Assembly: GCA_018257865.1 (NCBI GenBank)
Contig: JAEUBA010000009.1
Coordinates: forward strand, 434,001 to 498,000
DNA length: 64,000 bases
From: Stereocaulon alpinum
Lineage: Eukaryota; Ascomycota; Lecanoromycetes; Lecanorales; Stereocaulaceae
Reading direction: 5' to 3'
Shown here: positions 29,948 through 39,500 of the stretch, piece after piece
Layout of the letters: each line of letters opens with the position of its first letter
Numbering within the stretch: the first letter of the stretch is position 1
Made by a program: the position numbers and the translations under genes
Notes under the pieces: generated by a model
What the model was told of the DNA's origin: nothing
What the model saw: the letters and a program-made list of their open reading frames with translations, nothing else
Databases searched by the model: none

Positions 29948-31502
29948 ATGGAGACACAACTAGTCCGCAGACCAGACGGTCCTCAAGCTTGGGAGGATCA
30001 TGAAGCCTTGATTGTCGATCTCTACATTACCAGGGGACTGGAACTGGGGGAAGTGATGAATATCATGGAAAAAGAGCACTTTTTCAAAGCTACGTACGAT
30101 TACGTTCACTCTTGACTTAACCTAGCATAAATTACTGAAAGACGTCACCTAGGGAGAAGCAGTACAAGTCGCATTTCACAGAATGGGGCATAAGGAAGAA
30201 TGTGAAATCCAATGAATGGGACGCCATACTCAGAAAAAAAAGGAACCGCGAACAAGAGGGTAAAGAATCCGCTTTCCGACTGGGAGGCACTCGAGTAGAT
30301 AGCATGCGGATTGCCCGAGAAGAGAAGAAGAGAAAACTTGGCGATCAGAGCAGGCTAGCTGAAGCGGGTATTTGTACAATCGCAGATGTGACAAGCTCTG
30401 TAGGAAATACTGATTGTTATCCCTAGTAACTCCTCCAGGTCTGATCTGCTCCACGCCCTCGCCTGTGGCGTATATTCCGGTTGCGCGCAGCCCGATCTTC
30501 TCGCCGCTCCAATTGTCCGAGCCTTCCAGAATGTTCAACCTTCCTCCATTCCCATTGGAACGAGCCCTTGATGCGCTGGGACCTAAAGGTATTATCTGGG
30601 GCAGGTGGTCTGATCCCGCTTTAGCTTACAAGATTGCTATAGAGCGCTTTCTACGTATTTTCATATGGATGATGAAGGTGAATCCTTTGCTTGACGAGGA
30701 GCGAGGCATCTTGATAGACGCTATGCAAACGACGATCTCAAAATCCAATGGCTGCTTCCTTTGTGGGGCAAGGCTCGTGTTGGAGATGCTTGAAGCATCA
30801 CGGGCAAGAAAAAAGCCATCGAAAAGAGATAACGGCAACAGGCTCTACGAATGGATGGCTAAGCTTGTCATCAATCACTTGGCGAAAGGACCACACCGAA
30901 AGCTCTGCGGTTGGGGACCATTTTTCGTCGGGACTACTGACTCCTTCGAGCAGTTGCTGCGCACAATAGAGACACACGCCATCTCAGAACAGACCTTGAG
31001 AATAGCCTGGATGCTCTGCACTTGCAAATCCGCTATACACAAACTCGTGGACTCTGATCAGTACAGAGCGATTTCGGTCTTTCTTGCAAGTGTGTTGTTT
31101 TTGTTAGAACGTTACGCAGTCGGAGAAGATCTTGATGGAACCGTCGATCCCCAAACTGGTGCCGATAGTGATCATCGACCCGCAGGCTTGCTATTATCCC
31201 GTATCTTATTGAAATATTGCGATGCTTTTAGGCTGTACTGTATTTTAACCTCGCGGGTAATGGAGCCGGGGATGTCGACGATCGTGGCCCTCCTCATGGA
31301 GCTATTGGAGCAAGAGCGCATGGATGCCCATGCTGGAATTGGCAGTCCGGCGCCGCCGTCACCAGGTAGTGACAGAAGTCAGATTTCCTTCCTATCCGAC
31401 TCCGTCGTCGATTGGAAGGAGCTGGCACGTGGAAATAGTCCTTACGACTCGACTCAGGTCAATGCGGAAGCATGGATCGACAAGTTGGAAGCATTAGAGT
31501 AA
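29948..31502 (+). CDS. Clr5-domain protein
   Basis: Exons 29948-30093, 30153-30367 and 30427-31502 (two 59-nt introns), 478 residues. The N-terminal Clr5 domain spans ~residues 12-72: AWEDHEALIVDLYITRGLEL, VMNIMEKEHFFKAT, then across the first splice EKQYKSHFTEWGIRKNVKSNEW. Clr5 domains occur in fungal proteins linked to heterochromatin (S. pombe Clr5) and are often fused to variable C-termini. A basic segment follows (REEKKRKLG). The remaining ~350 residues are helical with several Cys and resemble the long variable regions of large Clr5 families in filamentous fungi; no second domain is identified. Nuclear regulation is inference. The start is the first ATG; the frame upstream opens with non-ATG codons. 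Confidence 0.8.
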
Positions 31503-31818
31503 AAAGGGTGTTCTGGCAAAATGGTTCTTCGGAGCTGGCGAGGCTGTCATCAAGTGAAACTAATGGCTTCGCTTAGGCCATGGGTGCAAGCGGGTCGCTG
31601 GGCGAGTACTCCAAACCACACGAATGGTAATTGATCAGTGACGTCGGCAGTCATGTTAGAAGTCATGTATGTAATAGCGCAGGAGCCATGTATCATTCGA
31701 GTCCATTGATAGTAGCACATTACCTAGCTATAGCCTGTGTTTCTCTTACATCTATGTAAAACTTTTGAATATACATTACCACATGTACAAGTTTCATTAT
31801 CCAGTGTCCCCCACGCCT
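31503..31818. other. 3' flanks of convergent genes
   Basis: 316 bp between the Clr5 gene and the MFS transporter stop codons; no gene or element is seen. Confidence 0.5.
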
Positions 31819-33522
31819 TCACTTCCTCTCCAGATTTCTATGCAAAGTATGTTCCCTCATAGCCAAGCTCGCTAGCGCCCCTAAAACACCAATACCCAGC
31901 AAAGTCAAAAATATACCCCTCAACGCCTCCATATATATATCCAGCACCACTCCCCTCAAATCCAAAGGTAGATTATGAACGACGTCCAAATTATCTCTCA
32001 TCTGCTTGATGAATTCCGCCGCATCATCCCTATCGCCAAATCGAGCGCGTAGCCTTGATTTGAGGATGTTTTGGAACACAGCCGAAGCGATAGTGATGCC
32101 GATTGCGCAACCCGTGCTGCGAAAGACATAAGAGGCGGATGTGATGACCGCTTGTTCTTTGTGTTCGACGGCTGAGATGAGCGCCACGAGAGTGGTGGTT
32201 AGCATACCGCTGTAGCCGATGCCGACTAGGAAGAAAGCCAGGAGCGATACCCATGTCGCGGTCGTGAGTGTGAAGAAGGAAGTCATGATGTTCGCGGCGA
32301 TGAGGATGCATTGGACGAGTAAGCTGAGGATGTAATATTTGCCTGTCCAGCGCATGATTAGACCGGTGACGATGGAGCCGACGGCTATTCCGATTGATTG
32401 GGGGATCATGGCTGCGCCGGCTTGTGTGGCTGAGAAGCCGCGGACTTGGAAGTAGAGGGTGCCGTAGAAGAGGAGGGCCATTGTTGTCATGGCGTAGAAC
32501 CAGTTTGCTAGGCAGGCGGAGAGGACGGTGCGGTTTAGGAGGAGGGGGACGGGGATGATGGGTTCGGAGGCTCGGTTGGCTTCGACGTGGATGTACACTA
32601 TAAGAGAGATGAATGATAGGGGGAGGGTGGTATAGATTAGAGGGTGGTTCCAAGGTACGATGTTGCCGCCGGAATTGAGACCGAGGAGGAGCATTACCAG
32701 CGCGGTGACTAAAGTGCACGCACCGAGGAAATCCACACGTTTGATAGCTGACTTTTCGGAGTACTTGACAGGTATTTTGACGGTGAAGAAGACGACTAAG
32801 CCGGAGAGTACTGTCAAGGGGACTTGAATGAGGAAGGCTTTCCGCCAGCCCCAAGTGTCATTGATCCAGCCACCAAAGACACCACCCAGGCCAGCGCCAA
32901 CGCCGAAGCTGATGTTACCAAACCCTTGCCATACACCCCGTCTTCGCAGCGGAACTAGGTCACTGCCCACGAAAGTTGAAATAGCAGTAAGGCCACCACC
33001 ACCCATCCCAGCTACTACACGGCCGAAGATCATGACCCATTGTTCCGTTGCGAGACCACAGATTAGGTTCCCGGCAGCGAAGAAGGTATTTGCAAATATA
33101 AGACCGGCCCTGCGTCCGAAGATGTCCGTCAAACGGCCGCTAAGTGGTTGGCAAGCTGCCTGAGCGATGAAATATGCAGAAGCAATCCAGGACAGTAGGG
33201 ACAGTGAGTTGAAAGAATTGGAAATTGGAGCAGAGAGGGTAGCTATTATCGTGGAGTCGAGGGCTGCAAGGAAGGTACCGAACCAGACACTGGACATAAC
33301 AAGGAGGAGCTTCCCAGTACTAGGCTCTTCGGCGAGGGGGATTGAGTGCCCATTGGTAGTATCTTTGGTATGATTGGCTTGACTTTCTTCATCCATAGCC
33401 TGTCCGGAGTATTTAGGCTTGCCGTTAGCCCGTGCCTTACCATTGGCATGGCCATTACCATTGATGAGAAGGGGACTAGACTCAGTTGTCACACCATTGG
33501 CAGTATTGTCTTGAGGAGCCAT
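31819..33522 (-). CDS. MFS transporter, DHA2/Vba-Fnx type
   Basis: Major facilitator of the 14-helix DHA2 group, single exon, 567 residues. The N-terminal ~70 residues are hydrophilic with a SSPLL sequence resembling an acidic/dileucine vacuolar sorting signal. Motif C-like LDSTIIATLSAPIS is in TM1, WIASAYFIAQAACQPLSGRLTDIFGRR carries motif A, and GRVVAGMGGGG and GVGAGLGGVFGGWINDTWGWRKAF are typical of the group. This pattern matches vacuolar basic amino acid transporters (Vba1/2, S. pombe Fnx1/2), so vacuolar uptake of amino acids is a likely role, with drug export the alternative. No biosynthetic genes surround it. Confidence 0.85.
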   Translation of the reverse strand: MAPQDNTANGVTTESSPLLINGNGHANGKARANGKPKYSGQAMDEESQANHTKDTTNGHSIPLAEEPSTGKLLLVMSSVWFGTFLAALDSTIIATLSAPISNSFNSLSLLSWIASAYFIAQAACQPLSGRLTDIFGRRAGLIFANTFFAAGNLICGLATEQWVMIFGRVVAGMGGGGLTAISTFVGSDLVPLRRRGVWQGFGNISFGVGAGLGGVFGGWINDTWGWRKAFLIQVPLTVLSGLVVFFTVKIPVKYSEKSAIKRVDFLGACTLVTALVMLLLGLNSGGNIVPWNHPLIYTTLPLSFISLIVYIHVEANRASEPIIPVPLLLNRTVLSACLANWFYAMTTMALLFYGTLYFQVRGFSATQAGAAMIPQSIGIAVGSIVTGLIMRWTGKYYILSLLVQCILIAANIMTSFFTLTTATWVSLLAFFLVGIGYSGMLTTTLVALISAVEHKEQAVITSASYVFRSTGCAIGITIASAVFQNILKSRLRARFGDRDDAAEFIKQMRDNLDVVHNLPLDLRGVVLDIYMEALRGIFLTLLGIGVLGALASLAMREHTLHRNLERK

Positions 33523-34731
33523 TGTAGAGAGGAGGGTGAAGCAACCGGGGTAACGGGAGTTTGCTCATAAGAACAGCAGTACTATCACACGCATATGTAT
33601 CTCAAAAAGTCATGACTCCATCATCCATTACTCGTGCATACATCTTCAAATCTGTACACTAGTGATACTCACCAAGACCCTGTATATACATGACGAAGGT
33701 TGTGGATTGGGGCGGTTGCGCAAGTAATTAGCAGAAGCTCAAAGTATTTTGTAGTCCGATTAGCGAACAGTCGATCTGTAGATCTACCCGTTGGAGCTAA
33801 AGCCTAAAACGGTATCGTCTGCCTGTCAAAAGTCAGTGCTGCGCATATTCATGCAGAGCATGAGAGCCAATGAGGCCTCCCTATTTCGCTTGTTTAGTGC
33901 CATACAGAAAGCTAAGGACCTGCTCATCATCAACAACTTTGCTTTAAGAACTTGGGTCCGGCGTCAGGAAGCTAGGAAAGGGTGTTGTGCCACCCCTCCT
34001 CAACTGTACACTTTTGTGTAGCTAGACTAGGCAAGTACTGTAGGCTGTAAGCTATTACTCCGGACGACAGTGCCTCTGCAGGACCTTGGAAGTGTATTCT
34101 ATGGTTCTGAAACGCATGAGGTTCATATATAGCTAGATCACTTTCTCTAGCAATAGGTGAAATGCAACAGTGAATCTTTCGGAACTAGAGGGAAAGATGA
34201 ACTGATATTATTTCCGACGGGTAAACTGGCTTTGCGATGCCATAAAGTCCCAGCAAAATCGCAAGCTAACAAAGGGGACAGAACAGCAAATATAGGAACT
34301 GCGCAGAGACTGAAAGATTGAGGACGGTTCGAGAATCAATCGTCGGATGGCTGAATAAGCCCCATATCCTGCTTCAGGAGTCACAGCGTATGCACATTAG
34401 CCATTGGCTGCGTGCAAACCGTCCTACACTGATACGTGGCCATGATCGAAAGCGAAGAAACTCGCCCAAAGCCATCACCGTAGCCCAAGCAGAGCAAGGA
34501 GCAGGATCGCGAGAAAGACAGACGCAAAGGAGCGAAAAGACAAGGAACAACAATTAAACAAGCACACTTTGCGTAAAGCAGATCATCTGAGGTAAAGCAT
34601 CTCGAACCCCGATAATTACAGGTTGAACTGAACAACGTCTAAACCTCATCTCTCCAACTATCCCCTTCTTGCCATGTCTATAATTTGTATGTAAACACAC
34701 CAATCTCCTCTTTCCCCTTACTGAGACAGCT
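33523..34731. other. 1.2-kb intergenic stretch
   Basis: Upstream of the MFS gene and downstream of cytochrome b5. Short frames (33791-34021, 34318-34557) have no protein-like features. I see nothing I can name. Confidence 0.45.
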
Positions 34732-35544
34732 CTACTTGCTCGATTCTGACTGCATCTGCAGATATTTGTATGCCCCGAACGCAGCTAATCCTCCCAACAG
34801 CACAAGAGCGTAGAGCCCAACGCCCATACTCGCGCCTTCGGTCTTCGGTGCTGTGCTTGTAGATGTGGAGGATGTGGTTTGATGGGGAGCGGGATCGCCC
34901 GGCTGTAGTACCATTTTCCGTTAGCCAAGGCTCAGGCACTCAATATTCAAGGATGGCAGATGCCAATGGGGCGAGGCTTGGCACTGGAGCAGGCTTCATC
35001 AAGATATTGGGTATGCGTCGGACAGGGGCAAATTGCATCAACGCACCATTCTCTTCAGCCCGCCGACAAGTAGACCCTCCAGTATCTCTCTCGCCTCGTC
35101 GCTGTGTCCCACGTCTTCGAAGGCTTCGGTTGCGTCTTGACCGCCTACGTCGAGCAGGACTTCTTCTCCACCACTAGAGAAAGTCAGTCATTTAGATCTT
35201 ATTGATCATTGTTTTGGTGCAAGAAGCAGCTGAAGAGCTATGTGAACTTCAAGTATCGAGTGAAGCACAGTAGCAGGTGGACAGCTTAAGGACGTTCGGG
35301 GCACAGATTGGTGACCAAAGGCGGTGTAGGGAGCAGCAATACTATGAAAGATGGAGCTTTGACGTACGGATGCTCATCAATGAACGTAGTAGCGTTGTAG
35401 ACCTTGTCGTGCACTACAACGTAGAGATCCTATACTCAACGTTTCACTTCAGCAAGAGCAAACTTCGAAGCTCTGTTGAGACCTGACCTTCTTGCCACTA
35501 TGCGCCGAAACCTCGGCATATGTAAGCTCCTGTGTTTCAGACAT
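34732..35544 (-). CDS. cyb5: cytochrome b5, tail-anchored
   Basis: Microsomal electron carrier for lipid desaturation, hydroxylation and P450 reactions. Exons in transcript order are 35544-35488, 35429-35368, 35173-35047 and 34902-34732; introns 58, 194 and 144 nt; 138 residues. The heme-binding domain fills residues 5-85 with axial ligands His39 (EHPGG) and His63 (VGHSDEA), the canonical 24-residue spacing; TFIDEHPGGEEVLLDVGGQDATEAFEDVGHS is split over the second splice. A Thr/Ser-rich linker is followed by one C-terminal transmembrane helix (GLYALVLLGGLAAFGAYKYL), giving a tail-anchored ER protein. The two long introns are outliers for this window. Confidence 0.9.
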
Positions 35545-35772
35545 GACAATCAAGGTATGAGGATCGACAGAAATGAGTTTGACCTATCAATGAGCGGACC
35601 TAATGGCGTGGTGTAAGACACTCGATATATGATTTCGTCGGAAGACAATTCGCGTCGTGGCCGTATCATGACTTGGCGAATTTCGGCCGATCCTAATGTA
35701 CCTTAGTGGATACATTCGCCCATTTAGGCAACTCACACCGAACTTCTCCTGTCCTCCCCCCAACAAGCTGGG

Positions 35773-35794
35773 TCCCAGCTCGGCGGGGGTAGAA
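35773..35794 (+). repeat. left terminal inverted repeat
   Basis: 22 bases, exact reverse complement of 36215-36236. Just outside, AGCTGGG mirrors the CCCAGCT within the repeat, making a local palindrome. Confidence 0.9.
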
Positions 35795-36014
35795 AAAAGC
35801 TCAGTGGGGGTAGAAAGTTTAACCGGGGTAGAAAAAAAAGGTTCTAGCCCAGATGAGCCGCGTGCATATGCTGAGCATCAATACCAGTAGTTGCTAATTG
35901 CCTGAGAGCTTCAGCTCAGCATATGCTTAACGTATCTATTATAGTTGAGGTATGCGCTCAGCATATACGCAATATATATAAGAGCTGGCTTACCTAAACA
36001 CCTCAACTATAATA

Positions 36015-36055
36015 CTGTCTAACTTGTATCGATTGGGTAAGCCAGCTCTTATATA
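36015..36055 (+). repeat. 41-bp direct repeat, copy 1
   Basis: Repeated at 36103-36143 with four differences, all transitions. Part of this unit also pairs with 35954-35994 as an inverted repeat (GGTAAGCCAGCTCTTATATA against its complement). Confidence 0.85.
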
Positions 36056-36102
36056 CTGAGCGTATGTTGCGTATATACTGAGCGTATACCCTAACCATAA
36101 TG

Positions 36103-36143
36103 CTGTCCGACTTGTATCGATTGGGTAAGCCAACTCTTACATA
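36103..36143 (+). repeat. 41-bp direct repeat, copy 2
   Basis: Second copy of the unit at 36015-36055, inside the MITE-like element. Confidence 0.85.
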
Positions 36144-36214
36144 TGTTACGTATACGCTCAGCATATGCGCATATTAAATCTCTACCCCTACCGAGGTTCC
36201 GCTGGAGCTAGTCG

Positions 36215-36236
36215 TTCTACCCCCGCCGAGCTGGGA
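36215..36236 (-). repeat. right terminal inverted repeat
   Basis: 22 bases, exact reverse complement of 35773-35794. Confidence 0.9.
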
Positions 36237-36599
36237 GCCCCAAGCAAGCCAAGCACTGCTATAAGGGCCAGTGGGAGAGCGAATATTACGAGTAGGTCTT
36301 TTGAGTATGATTATGAATACGTAAGCTACCTCTCTCCGCTCAGACTCCCCGATAACATCTAGATCATCATCAGCAAGCCAATCCGCATCTCAGCATTAGT
36401 AACATTGGTAGCGTAGGTATAGTCTATGAACCCAGCAATATGCAGGACACATCCGACGCCTTGCAGTACTAGATGATATTGGGGAATATGTCCTGTAGCA
36501 CTGAACAGTCCCTTCAATTCCGTCTTTTTCTCCTCGCTATGCACGTAACCGAAACAGATCACAATCGGGTTTTCAGACCGCCAAAGTTCCATCTCAGGT
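36237..36599. other. 3' flank of ufd4
   Basis: 363 bp between the MITE-like element and the ufd4 stop. A 114-codon minus-strand frame (36359-36703) overlaps the last ufd4 exon in another frame and is judged a shadow plus 3' untranslated sequence. Confidence 0.5.
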
Positions 36600-39500
36600 T
36601 TATGACAAATGGAACGCTCCTTGGCCTTCGTGTATCGCAGTAAGAAGTCGCTCGCGTAGGACTTCCAAGGTCGAGTAGTCAGGAAGCTTGACGTAATTCG
36701 CACAAGTCATGACGGAAATCAGGAAATCGTCAGACGTATATGGAGGCTCGCTTGGTTTGCACACCACCGTGAACATGGGATTGAGGCTCTTGAAGCCTGC
36801 AACTGGGTTAGTAGGTACACATGGATATAGGTGAGAGCATTAAGCACTTACCACCAATAGGTAGCTTGGGACTCCCAGTAACGAATTGCAGAAACTCTCG
36901 CCTCTCAGGCGGTGACAGCTCACTCATCGTCTGGAGCAGGTTGCGCACGCTCTTGCTATCCATATTGAAACCATGATCTGCCTTGATCGAATCGAGAAGA
37001 GCTAGTTGCTAGGTTAGTAAGATTCACTTTTCAGGATCTTATATTAGACCTACTTTCAATACTCCAGTCCTCTTCGACCCGCCCAAAGAGCATGACCAGC
37101 TCACCAGGCGTGAACGCCTTAAGCGCCGAGTACGGGAATACCTCAGAGAATCCTGCCCTGAATTGGTCCACTTGTCGCTGCACACCGCTCCCAAGGGTCA
37201 TGTCAATGACCTTGTCGACATAGGATGCAACATTGTCCATCGTCACGGATGTGTTAGATCCGTTGGGGATCAGCTCAATTGCTGGGTACCCTGGCAGAGT
37301 GAAGTCCAGACCTAGATCCTCAATGTGTATGCCGTTGATCGTAAACTGGCGAGTAGCTTGCGCCTTCTGAGCATTAGGTACATGCTTTCGATCGATTTCT
37401 TTCTTTGCGCTGGCATATTGCTTGAGAAGCTTAAGACTCTTTGCAAGCTGGCTATCGACGGTCTTTACTGCCCCTAAAGACAAAGGGACTGTGCTTGGCT
37501 GATCGCCAATCCGGAAGAATGTTGGATTTATTGAGACATCGATGATGCGGGAATCAAGCATAGATCTCGCGATGAATTTGCCGAGCATCTTGAACTGATT
37601 GAGGATCTTCTTTCCTCCCTCTGTTTCAGCCTGTTCGGGGGTCATGGGTGCAGGAAACATCCCCAAGGTTCCAAAGGCGTACTCGTCATTGTCGTTGGCG
37701 TCATTCTCTCTCCACAACTTGGTTTTTTTCTTGGAGAACTCCTTCGAAACGGTCGAATAGAATTCGAGTGTTGGGCCCAGACCTGTGCCAACCTCTTCAA
37801 AGTACTCGACCTCGAGTACACTGCCAGAGCCGCCATAGAGCTCCATTACTTTCATGGCAGATTCAAGCATCCGGGTGCGAGATATGCGAACCTTCTGTCG
37901 TTGTAAGCGTCCCATGAATGGCCGATCGTCGCGATGACGATCTCGTCGGTTCTCTTCTGTGGACTGATTCTGCCATCTAGTCATTGACCGCGCATATCCG
38001 AAAGAGGTGGATTGAAGAAATAGGTGACGAGTCTCAAAGGGAAAAAGGAATGGATAAAGTCGTGCAAGGTCTTCACTCCAATTTGGCAGACAATTACTTG
38101 CCACAATCAGTGGCTCTTCCAGCTGTCGGTTGAGCTTCGCAGTCAATTTTGTGTTGACAAACTGAGCCACAGGTTCCGCCTTAACAGTGAGGTTCGCTTT
38201 GCTGTCATCTAAAACGTCATCTAGATTGGCATTCATCTCGTGCAATATGTTGAGCAGGCGTAAGATCTTCGACGTTGCCGGATGCTCATGCAGGGAAGGT
38301 GGCATACCAGAGGAGTCTGCCGTCGATGCTGCCCCAGAAAGAGGCTTTAGCGATGCAGAATCGGGTGTTGGAGGGCCTGGTACTCGCTTGAATTTGACGG
38401 TGTGAATAGCAGACCATACGTTACGAGGAGAAGGATTCACAGTCTGGGGTTTGTTGTAATGGACGGCGCGGTAGATTGTTGTCTCGTTAGGTAGGGGTTG
38501 ATCCTCAATGCTGAACTCGATGTGCCAATCCTGTGGCACTGCTTGAATGGCTGCTGCATACGACATAGCCCGGCCCGCTGCAGAGGAGCTGATCCCTGCA
38601 GCCAAATGATCTCGGCTACGTGAGCCTGGCGGCCCATGCGAAGATGCCATTGAATTATGGGAGGGTGTTGCTACCCGAGTCCCGTCTTCTTTGCGAGCAG
38701 TAACCTTGCCAGTCGAAGCTATCTCCATATTGACAGCGGTAGGCTCCGGTAGCTGTTCGCCCTCCATGCTGTCTTCTAGATCGTCCACTATAGCGTCCAA
38801 AGCACTACTGTCATCGATGTCGTCCTCATCAGAGATTTGCCTCTCATCCGCACACTCTAATGGAGTCTGCACCCGTTCTGGAGCTGGGGCGGACAAGTCA
38901 GAGGGACTGGGCTCAGCTGCTTGATGTCTTCGACTGTACCGACGCGTCGATGTCGTTTTCTCGTTCATGGCATTCACGGCATCCGAGGTCGGGAGATCTT
39001 TCTTTGACCTAGCAGCTTTTCGCGCTGCTCGGCCTGTAGCGCCAGTGTCAGATGGTGTTGGAAGCGATGGCGAATCTCCACTTGCAGCAGCGGCACGTTC
39101 TGCCAGTCTATGATGAGGATTATGTATACCAGCAGCTGCAGCAAAAGCAGCTAGAGCATTCGATACTCCTTCACGGTGTCTTGCACCCCTAGGCCGTTCT
39201 GACAAGCTAATTCGAGGCCGTAGATAGTCATCCAAGGCCTTGAATGTTGCAATTGCATGTATGGAAATCATGAGATTCTTGTACGGTCTAGGCATCTCAG
39301 CGTCGTCTTCAGCGACGAGCTTCAGACGGAGTTGCTTCGATAGCATCGACGCGGGGCTGCTGCGGTTGTTGTCTAATGCATTGTGATGAACTGTTAGGAC
39401 CTCGAAATGCTCAGCACGACTAAGGAGATCTTGAAGTTTGTGGACGAAGACGCTGAAGGGCGTTGCAGGCACGCCTTGCCCTGACCAAGTCGGATTCGGC

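Larger units (their letters stand above)
35773..36236. mobile_element. MITE-like non-autonomous DNA element
   Basis: A 464-bp AT-rich segment bounded by perfect 22-bp terminal inverted repeats (35773-35794 and 36215-36236; core CCCAGCTCGGCGGGGGTAGA). Similarity extends a few imperfect bases outward. The motif GGGGTAGAA recurs near the left end (about 35785, 35806, 35825), as subterminal repeats often do. The interior has no coding frame and consists of inverted and direct repeats capable of hairpins. A target-site duplication is not certain; CAAGC occurs close to both ends. It lies between cytochrome b5 and ufd4. Class cannot be assigned without other copies. Confidence 0.75.

Noticed and set aside
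32030..32854. 274-codon frame on the minus strand inside the MFS gene
   Set aside because: Same strand, different frame, rich in Pro, His, Arg and Ser as expected for an out-of-frame reading of a membrane protein gene.
36359..36703. 114-codon minus-strand frame
   Set aside because: Its 5' part overlaps the last exon of ufd4 in another frame, and the correct HECT tail ends at 36600. The remainder is 3' flank.
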